Shown piece after piece: positions 35,119 to 43,910 of a stretch of DNA of 62,303 nucleotides. Below the pieces are notes generated by a model. The model made no database searches. It saw nothing but the letters and a program-made list of their open reading frames with translations, and was not told the DNA's origin. Location: the NCBI GenBank assembly GCA_014238855.1, contig JABAAH010000013.1, forward strand, positions 1 to 62,303, in the 5' to 3' direction. The DNA comes from Planctomycetota bacterium (GTDB lineage Bacteria; Planctomycetota; Planctomycetia; Pirellulales; UBA1268). A program made the position numbers and the translations under genes. Position 1 is the stretch's first letter, and the number at the start of each line of letters is the position of its first letter.

Positions 35119-36858
35119 TTATGCGATAGTCTCCGCTAGAAGACGTCGTTTCTGATCACGCAAAAAGGCCTTCACGTCTCGGGCACTATTCATTTCAAGC
35201 ACCCGTTTTGCGACAGCCTGACAATCGACGATTGATACGCTTCGAACCGCCTGTTTAATTTCTGGTATTGCAGCAGCAGGTACACTCAACTCACGAAGCC
35301 CAAGACCAAGCAACAACTGGGTGTACATAACACTTCCACTCATCTGACCGCAGACACTTGCTGATACTCCGGCCTGACCTGCAATATCTAGCGATCTCTT
35401 CAATAACCTAAGAACTGCTGGATCACATGCACTATAAAGATCTGCGACATCTTTATTCCCACGATCAACAGCCAGGGTGTACTGAATAAGATCATTTGTT
35501 CCAACAGAGACAAAGTCTACTTCCTGAATGAATGCATCGAGCATCATTGCAGCAGCAGGCGTCTCAACCATCATTCCAACCCTGAGTTTTGGATTAAAAT
35601 CAATATCATGCTCAGCGAGATCCTCCATGACATCTGCCAAAACCAATCTCGCTTGCCGCAACTCGATAATTGTTGAGACCAAAGGAAACATGACTCGGAC
35701 GTCGCCATGTGCGCTTGCTCTAAGTATTGCCCGCAACTGAGTCCGAAACATTGGCAACTGCCGTAATGAAAGGCGAATGCTCCGCAACCCCAGACAAGGA
35801 TTTCGCTCCTCCTCCGGACTTTTTTCAGTGAGCATTTTATCCGAGCCCAAATCTAACGTCCGCACCACCATCGGCTTTCCATCAATTGCATCTATTACTT
35901 TTCTATAAGCACGATAATGATCTTCTTCACTCGGCTCATGCTGGCTCGTAAGGTAAAGGAATTCCGTTCGATAAAGGCCTATTCCATCACTGCCTCGTCG
36001 CATGCATTGCTCTACCTCTTCAGGAAACTCAATATTCCCTCTGATCTGCACTCTCACGCCATCAGTCGTCTCTGCCGGCAAGTCTCGTAATTGCCCGAGA
36101 GACGCAGCAACGGTCTCGGCGACTTCGGCCTCAAGCCTGTAGCGGGCAATGGTTTCTTCATCAGGCTGGAGAATGACAATACCTTGGTTGCCATCAAGAA
36201 TGACAGGCTCACCACCAGAAACATCTGCCAAAAATGGCCCTATACCGACAACAGCAGGTATCTCAAGTCCTTCGGCAACAATTGCTGTATGGCTGCCAGG
36301 GCCGCCGAGTTCAGTCGCAAAACCTTTCACAAACCGTCGATCAAGGTTTGCGGTCTCACTAGGTGTCAAATTATGCGCTAAAACCACCACTGGTTCAGAA
36401 ATCGAAGCAAGCGTTTCCCTCCGCTGCCCTAGGAGATTTCGCAGGAGGCTTTTTTCAATGTCATAAATGTCGTGTGCACGCTGCGCGATATGATTATCAA
36501 GTTTTTGAAAAACCTTGGCATACCGTCGAAGCGTCCGACTCACTGCATATTCCGGCCACCAATTGCGGTCTCGGACTGCACTCGTGAGTTCCTCCTGCAG
36601 CCGTTGATCATGAAGCATTGCCAGATGAGCATCAAAAATGGCGGCGTACTGCTCACCGAGTTCACCCCGAACTGCATCACGGTTTTTTTTAATTTCAGCG
36701 GTGGATTCAGCAACAGCATTGGCCAGCCGCTGAAGCTCAGTATCTACAGCACTTCGGGCCACGAAGCGTCTTGGGATTCGAAATCCCTCGCTGTCGAGAA
36801 CGAGTGCCTCGCCGATTGTTACTCCCGACGAGACCGCAATACCTTGTAGTTTTAGCAT
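35119..36858 (-). CDS. ptsI: PTS enzyme I (phosphoenolpyruvate-protein phosphotransferase)
   Basis: A 579-residue cytosolic kinase that passes phosphate from PEP to HPr. The start at ATG 36858 matches the family opening LKLQGIAVSSGVTIGEA; the frame to 36882 adds 8 residues. The active histidine is H190 in LGGPGSHTAIVAEGLEIP. The PEP-binding barrel shows RGSDGIGLYRTEFLYL, DLGSDKM and the C-terminal VSVCGQMSG cysteine. Length and domains are complete. It follows ptsH by about 200 bp. No sugar-specific PTS permease is present in the window, so a regulatory phosphorelay is more likely than sugar import. Confidence 0.95.
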   Translation of the reverse strand: MLKLQGIAVSSGVTIGEALVLDSEGFRIPRRFVARSAVDTELQRLANAVAESTAEIKKNRDAVRGELGEQYAAIFDAHLAMLHDQRLQEELTSAVRDRNWWPEYAVSRTLRRYAKVFQKLDNHIAQRAHDIYDIEKSLLRNLLGQRRETLASISEPVVVLAHNLTPSETANLDRRFVKGFATELGGPGSHTAIVAEGLEIPAVVGIGPFLADVSGGEPVILDGNQGIVILQPDEETIARYRLEAEVAETVAASLGQLRDLPAETTDGVRVQIRGNIEFPEEVEQCMRRGSDGIGLYRTEFLYLTSQHEPSEEDHYRAYRKVIDAIDGKPMVVRTLDLGSDKMLTEKSPEEERNPCLGLRSIRLSLRQLPMFRTQLRAILRASAHGDVRVMFPLVSTIIELRQARLVLADVMEDLAEHDIDFNPKLRVGMMVETPAAAMMLDAFIQEVDFVSVGTNDLIQYTLAVDRGNKDVADLYSACDPAVLRLLKRSLDIAGQAGVSASVCGQMSGSVMYTQLLLGLGLRELSVPAAAIPEIKQAVRSVSIVDCQAVAKRVLEMNSARDVKAFLRDQKRRLLAETIA

Positions 36859-37059
36859 GGGCGCCGGCGAACAAGGCGACATCCGTCTACGTAGGGAGAT
36901 CGGCTAGCGACAACATTCGCTTTAACCAACGATCAACATCCTACTTGCCGGGCGCCTCGTGTCGCGCGTCTCCTTTTGTTATTTAATTGTCAGCAATGCC
37001 TACCATCAAGTAGGCGATCATCATATTAAGATAAGGAACCAGTTGGAACCGGCACCTTA

Positions 37060-37479
37060 TCAACTGTTTGTATTCCCATCAGCAACCCCTTCGCAGGCTA
37101 CTGTATTTATTCTGGCCGAAGTGCCAGAGCCATGTTTTTCCTGTTGTGTCTTTTCCGAGTGTGTCATTACATTTGAATCATTCGAAGCAAATTTTTTATC
37201 AAAAAGATTCCCGATCGCATCAAGCGCTTCGCAAGCATCCGGACCAGTTGCTTCAATCACTAAGTGCGTGCCCTCTTCAGCTGCTAGAGTCAGTAGATCC
37301 AGAATGCTTTTCCCGTCAACCCGCTGTGCCTTTCCAATAAACTCAATGCGTGATTCCCAACGCTGGGCTTCTCTCGCTACCAAATCCGCTGGCCTGGCAT
37401 GCAAGCCTTGCTCATTGGCAACGACTACCTCACGTGAATGAGTCTCATCAATCGGGTTTTCTGCACGTTCTGTTGTCAT
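37060..37479 (-). CDS. ptsH: HPr-family phosphocarrier with a C-terminal extension
   Basis: A 139-residue protein. The HPr domain spans about 15-98, with the phospho-acceptor H27 in EQGLHARPADLV and a serine S58 in DGKSILDLL at the place of HPr Ser46. A polar tail of about 40 residues (99-139) rich in Ser, Thr and Asn follows, whereas HPr/NPr proteins usually end near residue 90. It receives phosphate from enzyme I (next gene) and would pass it to PtsN (preceding gene). Whether S58 is phosphorylated is unknown; no HPr kinase gene is near. Confidence 0.92.
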   Translation of the reverse strand: MTTERAENPIDETHSREVVVANEQGLHARPADLVAREAQRWESRIEFIGKAQRVDGKSILDLLTLAAEEGTHLVIEATGPDACEALDAIGNLFDKKFASNDSNVMTHSEKTQQEKHGSGTSARINTVACEGVADGNTNS

Positions 37480-37527
37480 CCGTCTTATATTTTAAAAGTA
37501 ATTAGTTCTTTATTAATAGGACCACGA

Positions 37528-38004
37528 TTATGAGGCTATGCTCTGAGCATCTGCGTCCTCTAAAAGCCGCCATACCTCTTGGGGACCGCCCGCCTCTTTC
37601 AACATCTTACAAAAAGCATCGTCACGTAATTGACGAGATATATTTTCCAAAGCTCTCAAGTGATCTCCAGGCCGATCTGGAGGTGAGACAAGGAGAAAGA
37701 AGAGTTGCACCGGCTCTCCATCTAGACTCTCAAAATCGACTCCGCGTTCACTGATTGCAACTGTCCCAACAAGTCGGCTTACACTTGGATGTTTTGTGTG
37801 CGGGACTGCCACCCCACGCCCGATGCCCGTACTTCCAAGGTCTTCACGCTTCATAATGGCCTTGACGATACTGTCCATTTCACTTGTTGCAATTTTTTCA
37901 GCGTCAACTAAAGACTGCGTCATTTCTCGAATAACGCCTTCTTTTGAGTCAGCACTTACACTTGGACGAATAGCTTCGACCGAAACAAAATCTGAAAATT
38001 TCAT
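37528..38004 (-). CDS. ptsN: PTS IIA-Ntr type phosphoacceptor protein
   Basis: A 158-residue EIIA of the nitrogen/fructose-mannitol type. The phosphorylatable histidine is H69 in GRGVAVPHTKHP, preceded by KREDLGSTGIG; PVQLFFLLVSPPDRPGDHLRAL is the conserved second half. There is no fused membrane domain, consistent with a regulatory output. It sits between hpf and ptsH, as in the rpoN-hpf-ptsN clusters of proteobacteria, which suggests a PTS-Ntr relay sensing PEP or nitrogen status. Confidence 0.93.
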   Translation of the reverse strand: MKFSDFVSVEAIRPSVSADSKEGVIREMTQSLVDAEKIATSEMDSIVKAIMKREDLGSTGIGRGVAVPHTKHPSVSRLVGTVAISERGVDFESLDGEPVQLFFLLVSPPDRPGDHLRALENISRQLRDDAFCKMLKEAGGPQEVWRLLEDADAQSIAS

Positions 38005-38031
38005 AGCTGTTTTGTATCTACTCCGATGAGA

Positions 38032-38352
38032 TCAACTTTTACGGACTGTTTGAACGTTTTTATGATCACGCACTTTTTCTTTATGCTTCCGCAATTGCTG
38101 CTCTAATTTTTGAACTGCGCCATCAACGCTCCGCCACAGATTGGGTGATGTCTCATGACTTACAAGATCATGGAAATGCTCTGCCGATGCAATAATTTCA
38201 ACTGCTGGAAGGGATGTATTAGCAAGATCAACCGTGACGCCCAAGGAGGTAATTCGATCAAAATACCTCTTCAGCCGTGAGACCTTTGCAGAAATTTTTG
38301 ACTGCGAAGCAGCACTGAGATGCCCGTGTCTAGCGGAAACGTTGATCTGCAC
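38032..38352 (-). CDS. hpf: short-form ribosome hibernation promoting factor (HPF/RaiA family)
   Basis: A 106-residue protein that binds the 30S decoding site and stabilises inactive ribosomes. The start is GTG 38352 with AAGGG about 9 nt upstream. It shows the family pattern QINVSARHGHLSAASQSKI, then a second helix with EQQLRKHKEKVRDHK. It lacks the long HPF C-terminal dimerisation domain. It is the first gene of the hpf-ptsN-ptsH-ptsI array (27 bp to ptsN). Upstream is a spacer with a perfect 24-bp palindrome. Confidence 0.9.
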   Translation of the reverse strand: MQINVSARHGHLSAASQSKISAKVSRLKRYFDRITSLGVTVDLANTSLPAVEIIASAEHFHDLVSHETSPNLWRSVDGAVQKLEQQLRKHKEKVRDHKNVQTVRKS

Positions 38353-38466
38353 GAAATCAATCCCTTCTGAACAGTATCAATGCTATTGCGAGGTGTTCTT
38401 GATCACTCACTTTTAGCAATTCATTAATTGAGCCGATCACAGCAAATGCTCGTGAGCCACACTTTC

Positions 38467-38490
38467 GCCTAGCAGGACGTCCTGCTAGGC
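38467..38490. repeat. perfect 24-bp palindrome upstream of hpf
   Basis: The left half GCCTAGCAGGAC is followed directly by its exact reverse complement, with no spacer. It lies 115 bp before hpf. There is no T-run on either side, so a dimeric regulator site or an RNA cruciform-like hairpin is more likely than a classical terminator. Confidence 0.85.
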
Positions 38491-38506
38491 ATTTAATCAA
38501 ACCACT

Positions 38507-38551
38507 TGTAACAAGCTTAGAGGCTTTTCAGCGTCTCTAAAACTTGTCACA
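38507..38551. repeat. long imperfect inverted repeat beside the palindrome
   Basis: TGTAACAAGCTTAGAG (38507-38522) pairs with CTCTAAAACTTGTCACA (38535-38551) across a 12-nt loop, with two mismatches and one bulge. It lies 16 bp from the 24-bp palindrome. The 308-bp spacer 38353-38660 therefore holds two structured elements and no gene. Confidence 0.6.
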
Positions 38552-38660
38552 TTCTTAACAAAAGCATAAACCAGCCGGAGTACGGGGACAAACGCCTTCT
38601 GTTTCACGGGTTCAAAAAGAGAAATCTAGCTACAACAAGCCAATAGTAACCGTAGCAACA

Positions 38661-40958
38661 TTAGAGGGATCGCCGCCTGAGAAGTCCCTGCTGGTATCTC
38701 TTTCGCCACCAATCGCTACCTTCAGCCAATTGCTTTTCATTCCAATCCGCTCGGTATTTTGCTGCATCCGATGCAGATTCTTCAAAGAGTTCACGAAGCC
38801 ATTGAATCGCATACCTTCGGAAGATGATGTTTTCGTCTTCGAGGAAGTCAATGAGTTTTGTTATTTGTACATCGAACGACTCCGAGTCAAGTGTCCGTGT
38901 TGCTAACCCAACAAGAGCGTCTCCCTCCTCTGGATTCACATGATCTCGCAATGACTTTTTTACTGCCATCGCCAGTGTTTTGTCTGCCAGTGCAGGGGGA
39001 ATAGACTCTCTTTCGAGTTGCATCCACAGTTCGGCAGATGGACCAGGACCTGGCCGTGGAGAAGCTGCTAGCAGTTCTATAACTTGTTCATACCAACCAA
39101 GTAATGCCAGTGTTTCAGCGGCAATTATGCGATTCTCAATTCGAGAGCTATCTGACAATTCAATCAACGACTTTAAAAGTGGATCAGGTTGTGTGATTGC
39201 TTCAGCAAGCGCCTCACTTGCTGACTTTTCAAGTCTCGAAAGTGATCTTGATGAGACTGCCCACGGCGGCAGAGAGTCCACAATCCGACGACTCGCTTCC
39301 AACGGACTGATTTCTGACCATTCAAGAATTTCTTTGGGAGCCAATTGAAATTCCTCAGGGACTCCTCGAAGCGGCCTTGCCACAGCAAGTCCTCCCGGCT
39401 GCGTCTGCCTCCACAAAACTGGTTTCTCTTGTGCAATAATTCTTGCAACTTGACTCTGCTTTGTTTGCCTTGCTGACAAAATATTGTCTGGTGTTCTGGA
39501 AACATTGATCGTCACGCTACCTGAAAGGCCCGATAAAATAATCCCATTGAGTCCACCAGCAGCAATGCCAATCTGATCGGTATTATTTCCCGAGCGAATT
39601 ATGATGCTCCCAAAAAGCAGCTCAATCCTTGGCTTCTGGAGACTATCTAGTTTGAAAACTGCATGTGTTCGAGGTTTCATCCGAACGGTCACACCACCAA
39701 CATCAAGCACAGGGCTCAAACCCGGAGGCACTTGAATCTCTTCGTAAACCCCAAGTATTGATTCCGTTGGCAAGGCGAGCCAACCATCCAACTCACCCCG
39801 ATCTGTGAGTCGATTGCGATGAAGAACTGCTGCCCATCCAATATTTGCATCACTCTCCAAAAATCCTAGAACTGGTTCTTCAATATTTAAAGAAGTGTTA
39901 TCACTATCCATGCCACTCGTACCACTCTTTGTTTCCAATGAAGCAGCTGGCACGTTAAGCACTGAACCCGAAGGCACTCCGATGGCCATAGCTGTACCCT
40001 GAGACACCCGGGCACTACTGACCATTGACGGATTTGCTGCCGCAGTTGTACCAACCATAGGGTAAGCTGACTCCTTTTGAACCGGAATTGATTGAGTCGA
40101 TTTCGGTGTTTCTGTACCCTCAGGAACTCGTGGCTTCACTATGATGGCACCGCTAACTGACTGTTCAACAGCGGGCTCACCAGCTTCTTTTCCAGGCAAT
40201 TTCTCAAGACTTTTTTTTATGTCAGTAGCATGTCTAGGTGTTGCAATAACTTTGGGGTCCTCATCAGTCACCTGCATTGATAGATCAGTTGATGACGGCT
40301 GTTGAGCTACCTGCTGCTGAATGTGACTGTTCCCAAAGGTGCTGAATAACTGAAAACCAAAAGCACTCAAAAGAAGAATGAGCAGAGCTACTGCAATAAT
40401 GATGGCAGCCGGTGCAAAATGCTTCTTCTTTTCCCGCAAGCCCACAACACCTTGTGACGTTTGAGTATTGGATTCTGCATCAATTGCATCCAGTTCTACC
40501 CGCATGGAACGAGCATTATCTATGTCAGTAGCCTGCCCTTCCTGGCCTGATAACAGAGAGGTTTTTGCTTCTGTTAATTTCACTAACATCTGACACTCGT
40601 TTAAAGGTAACCCCTCTATCAACCCTTGCTGCCCGAGCAACTCTGAGAGAAGGTGATGGCACTCAGCTGCCTCACACAGCTGTACATCGGATTCGATACA
40701 ATTTGACTCAAACGGACCGAGGTAGTCTTCCGGCAAAGCATTATCTAGAAATTCTGCCATGCTGTTTGCGCTGGCGGACAAGCCGGTTGCATCAACTTGT
40801 GGTGATGGCATGTCAAGATTTCCAAGCACTCTTTCAATTCGTTGCTCAATCTCTTGGGCAGCCACGTGAGTCAAAACTTTTTCATCGAGGTCTCGCTGAT
40901 CTGCCTCTGAAAGCATGTGGTCTCGCCACGCCAATAAAGTTCTCACAGTCAATCGCAT
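38661..40958 (-). CDS. large single-pass membrane protein with FecR-like and HEAT-like regions
   Basis: A 765-residue protein. Residues 1-130 form a helical cytoplasmic region opening MRLTVRTLLAWRDHMLSEAD, a pattern common to planctomycete anti-sigma-like proteins, but without zinc-ligand cysteines arranged as a ZAS motif. One transmembrane helix lies at about 182-206. A Ser/Thr/Pro-rich linker (210-370) follows, then a FecR-like beta domain (about 400-500, with VTVRMKPRTHAVFKLD and ELLFGSIII) and a helical repeat C-terminus (about 560-765). It could sense envelope signals or act as a scaffold. No ECF sigma factor gene is adjacent in the window. Confidence 0.7.
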   Translation of the reverse strand: MRLTVRTLLAWRDHMLSEADQRDLDEKVLTHVAAQEIEQRIERVLGNLDMPSPQVDATGLSASANSMAEFLDNALPEDYLGPFESNCIESDVQLCEAAECHHLLSELLGQQGLIEGLPLNECQMLVKLTEAKTSLLSGQEGQATDIDNARSMRVELDAIDAESNTQTSQGVVGLREKKKHFAPAAIIIAVALLILLLSAFGFQLFSTFGNSHIQQQVAQQPSSTDLSMQVTDEDPKVIATPRHATDIKKSLEKLPGKEAGEPAVEQSVSGAIIVKPRVPEGTETPKSTQSIPVQKESAYPMVGTTAAANPSMVSSARVSQGTAMAIGVPSGSVLNVPAASLETKSGTSGMDSDNTSLNIEEPVLGFLESDANIGWAAVLHRNRLTDRGELDGWLALPTESILGVYEEIQVPPGLSPVLDVGGVTVRMKPRTHAVFKLDSLQKPRIELLFGSIIIRSGNNTDQIGIAAGGLNGIILSGLSGSVTINVSRTPDNILSARQTKQSQVARIIAQEKPVLWRQTQPGGLAVARPLRGVPEEFQLAPKEILEWSEISPLEASRRIVDSLPPWAVSSRSLSRLEKSASEALAEAITQPDPLLKSLIELSDSSRIENRIIAAETLALLGWYEQVIELLAASPRPGPGPSAELWMQLERESIPPALADKTLAMAVKKSLRDHVNPEEGDALVGLATRTLDSESFDVQITKLIDFLEDENIIFRRYAIQWLRELFEESASDAAKYRADWNEKQLAEGSDWWRKRYQQGLLRRRSL

Positions 40959-41258
40959 TTTTACTGCCTAAAATCTATTCATTGAAAGAGAAATACAGAC
41001 CCACAAACAGCACTACGCTAATAGTTGATTATTTGAACCCGCGCAACGCATGCTGGCTACAATTAATAGTGGCGTTTTCCAACAAAATCCGTACAGAAAA
41101 CTTAGATTTGCCTTTTAGTCCGCAAGAAACAGCCGTTTCGTAACGAAGCCGAACCATACGGTGCTTGAATCCGTAAAAATGATAGGGTCAAACTCCTTAA
41201 ATCACTCTTTGTTTCTAAAATGCAACAGACTGCACGTAGCTCATTCCGAGGATTTGAG

Positions 41259-41840
41259 ATGTCCGTATCTCAGTTAAATATCAATTCGATTGAAAACCTG
41301 CGCGATTCTGCATTGCTTCGACAGGCAACTGGATATATTGAACTCGCTGAATTTGGCATGACAACAGAGAATGGGGTTTCAGAGCCTGCGAATAAATTAC
41401 TGCGTAATGCAATCAAAAGGCTTGATCAACTCTCTTCTAAACATGATTCAGGCAATGCGATTATTCTGAGAGCTGAGGCACTTCGAGCACTCTGTCACTT
41501 TTCAGACGCTCTTCCCTATTATCAACGGGTAGTTCGTGAAAATCCTCATTCAATGGCTGGCTGGCTTGGGTTTGGTTGGTGCTTAAAGAGATTGGGTCAA
41601 CTCCCAGAAGCAATTGATGCTCTTGCCGATGGCCTGAACTATTGTGAAAATGAACCAGCTCTCGCATATAATCTATCTTGCTATCACTCGCTCGCTGGAA
41701 ATATCCAAGCTGCAATTAAATATTTGAACAAAGCGATTGCCTCCGACGATCGCTTTCGGTCACTCACAAGTTGCGAAAGAGATTTTGACTCAATACGAAA
41801 TGACCCTCGATTTGTAGCCGTGGTTCGGCAGCCTGTATAA
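41259..41840 (+). CDS. tetratricopeptide repeat protein
   Basis: A 193-residue protein from ATG 41259, chosen because GAGG stands 8 nt upstream (the frame opens at 41220). Three or so TPR units can be traced: DSGNAIILRAEALRALCHFSDALPYY, then MAGWLGFGWCLKRLGQLPEAIDAL, then LAYNLSCYHSLAGNIQAAIKYLNKAI. The last part, CERDFDSIRNDPRFVAV, is the ending often seen in planctomycete TPR proteins. Protein-protein interaction is the only function that can be inferred. It precedes the AroE-like gene on the same strand by about 90 bp. Confidence 0.8.
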   Translation: MSVSQLNINSIENLRDSALLRQATGYIELAEFGMTTENGVSEPANKLLRNAIKRLDQLSSKHDSGNAIILRAEALRALCHFSDALPYYQRVVRENPHSMAGWLGFGWCLKRLGQLPEAIDALADGLNYCENEPALAYNLSCYHSLAGNIQAAIKYLNKAIASDDRFRSLTSCERDFDSIRNDPRFVAVVRQPV

Positions 41841-41926
41841 CAGAGCACGCTGTGCATTTATAGTTTTCGTTCAAACCACCCTCTTCAACAATCATTCAGC
41901 TAAAAAAGGCTTCGGTACTGAATGTC

Positions 41927-42763
41927 ATGACAAATCCGGCCCTGCAGGAAGTTATCGCTATCCTTGGCCACCCGGCTGCGGGTAATCCTGCGCAGTTTCT
42001 CTTCGAGAGAGTTGTTGCACGCGACTCGCTTGACTGGAGGTTCTTGACTCTTGAGGTAGCACCATCTCGTCTTGCTGAGGCGATTGCTGGTATTTCAGCG
42101 ATGAGCTTTCGTGGGTGCATGCTTGCTGGTCCGTTACAAGAGCCTGCGATTGATTTGACTACATCAGTAAGCCCGGCTGCTCAGTTTGCAGCGGGCTGCA
42201 ACCTCTTAGAATGCACAAAAGATGGGCAGCTTGTCGGCCATCTCACACTTGGTCGAGGCGCATTAGATTCAATTCGATTGCACGTCGACCCTACGACAAC
42301 AAACATACTACTACTTGGGACAAATCTTCTCGCACGTTCTCTTGCGCTCGAGTTGACACTGTCAGGAACTTCAGGCATCGCCATTGCTGACCCTTGGGAT
42401 GGTCAGGCCTCGATTCTTGCGGACGCTGTCAACACAATTGAAGGAGGCCATGCAACAGTAGTTGAAGATGGATTGCCAGCGACTTGTGAATCTATAGATA
42501 TCCTGATTTCGACAGAAGAAAGTCGACCTTTTCCACCCAACTTTCATCTACCAGAATTTCGAGAAGATCTTATTGTTGTCGATACATCACTTGATCCGAA
42601 AGCCTCTCCATTACTAAAAGCAGCCACGGCTGCCAACTCCTGCCAGGTTGATGGTCTTGAAGTCACAACAGCGACGATGGCAATTAACTTTCGCAGCCTT
42701 ACAGGTATTGAACCTGATACAGAAGCTCTTCGAGAAGCACTTGATGAGTTTCTTGATTACTGA
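41927..42763 (+). CDS. shikimate dehydrogenase-like protein lacking the catalytic Lys and Asp
   Basis: A 278-residue protein with the AroE two-domain layout. IAILGHPAAGNPAQFLFERV matches the AroE opening (GxPxxHSxSPxxHN region), LDWRFLTLEVAP and MSFRGCMLAGPLQEP match the VTxPxK segment, and NILLLGTNLLARSLALEL is a Rossmann-like turn. Key residues are missing: the catalytic lysine position is Q71 (GPLQEP), and the NTDG aspartate motif reads HLTLG (105-109). It should not be an ordinary shikimate dehydrogenase; it may be a pseudoenzyme, a sensor, or a related enzyme of different chemistry. It follows a TPR gene and faces a HEAT-repeat gene. Confidence 0.65.
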   Translation: MTNPALQEVIAILGHPAAGNPAQFLFERVVARDSLDWRFLTLEVAPSRLAEAIAGISAMSFRGCMLAGPLQEPAIDLTTSVSPAAQFAAGCNLLECTKDGQLVGHLTLGRGALDSIRLHVDPTTTNILLLGTNLLARSLALELTLSGTSGIAIADPWDGQASILADAVNTIEGGHATVVEDGLPATCESIDILISTEESRPFPPNFHLPEFREDLIVVDTSLDPKASPLLKAATAANSCQVDGLEVTTATMAINFRSLTGIEPDTEALREALDEFLDY

Positions 42764-42797
42764 CCGGTTGTGACCTCCTTAGAGGTACGCAACGGAC

Positions 42798-43790
42798 TTA
42801 TTCAGCAATACGGCTAATTTTCTTAATAACTGCAGCCGCACTACTTCGAATTTCTGCGACAGTATCTTGTTGTAAATCTTTAATCAATGCAGTGACACCC
42901 GTGGGCGGTGGCTGATTTGTTGCGTCAATGAGCATAGTCACGCCACGTAAAGCATTTACAACAATGAGAGCTCGTTTGTAACGTTCTGATTGCATTTCAT
43001 CCGCAGAAGCCTTCTCGCTCAATACAACGTCTTGACGAGACAACATCTCCGACAGTGCTTCGTACGCATCTGTCTGCCCTAGCCTCGCCAAGCCGAGCGC
43101 TGCATTCGACCGAACATCAGTTGCCGGATCTCCCAATAATCGCAATAAACCCTCGACGCTCTTTCCACCCCCTAGAACACCTAGTGTAAATCCACATGCA
43201 TTTCGCACACCTGAATTGGTTGTCGTTGATGCAGCTAAAACTGCATCAACAACAACGTCTCGATCTCTAAAGGAGCGACCAGTATTTTCTAGATTCGTCG
43301 ACAAGACAGCCAAGGCTTCAACTGCTGCTTGAGTCGTCGCGTCATCATTCGTTTCACTGACCCTCCGGACAAGTGCAGGCGATGCTTCGGGAACCGTGAA
43401 CTCTCCTAGTGCTCGACACAAGTAGAGGCGTAATGTTTCTGATTGCTCACCGATCCGCCCACTACCAACTTCATCATCAAGAATGCTGCCTAATTCAGAA
43501 GCAAGTTTCGTGTCCGACTTGAGCCCTGATCCAGTTGGACCACGAAGATCATTTGCCAGATTAAGTGCTGCCTGCCAACGTCCTTCATTGGCACGACGCA
43601 GCGTGCGTACATACGCCTGAGGGTCATTTCCAAGGTGAGCTAGCCAATGAAACGCTAACCAGACACACACAATAATGGTAACGATAACTCCTGGAACAAG
43701 GAATAATTGAACCAGGAAAGCTGCACTAGGTGGTTCAACCGGTGGAAGACTGTCATCAGGATTAATTGGTTGGTTTGGAGACGTGGCCAT
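42798..43790 (-). CDS. membrane-anchored HEAT-repeat protein
   Basis: A 330-residue protein with a proline-rich N-terminus, one transmembrane helix (about 24-50) and a cytosolic or periplasmic array of HEAT repeats, such as VRNACGFTLGVLGGGKSVEGLLRLLGDPATDVRSN-type helices, AALGLARLGQTDAYEAL and EIRSSAAAVIKKI. Such repeats usually bind proteins. No catalytic motif is seen. It converges with the AroE-like gene. The repeats and the helix-only C-terminus resemble those of the FecR-like protein upstream, but the two are not obvious duplicates. Confidence 0.75.
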   Translation of the reverse strand: MATSPNQPINPDDSLPPVEPPSAAFLVQLFLVPGVIVTIIVCVWLAFHWLAHLGNDPQAYVRTLRRANEGRWQAALNLANDLRGPTGSGLKSDTKLASELGSILDDEVGSGRIGEQSETLRLYLCRALGEFTVPEASPALVRRVSETNDDATTQAAVEALAVLSTNLENTGRSFRDRDVVVDAVLAASTTTNSGVRNACGFTLGVLGGGKSVEGLLRLLGDPATDVRSNAALGLARLGQTDAYEALSEMLSRQDVVLSEKASADEMQSERYKRALIVVNALRGVTMLIDATNQPPPTGVTALIKDLQQDTVAEIRSSAAAVIKKISRIAE

Positions 43791-43910
43791 GAATTATAAA
43801 TCTGAAGAAAGTGTGGATGAATTTAAAATCTTCTTTGATGGTGTGGCAATGGTAGGGAGCACACCACGATACCTATCATGATAGACTCTTCATCTAGAAG
43901 GTGACGTATT

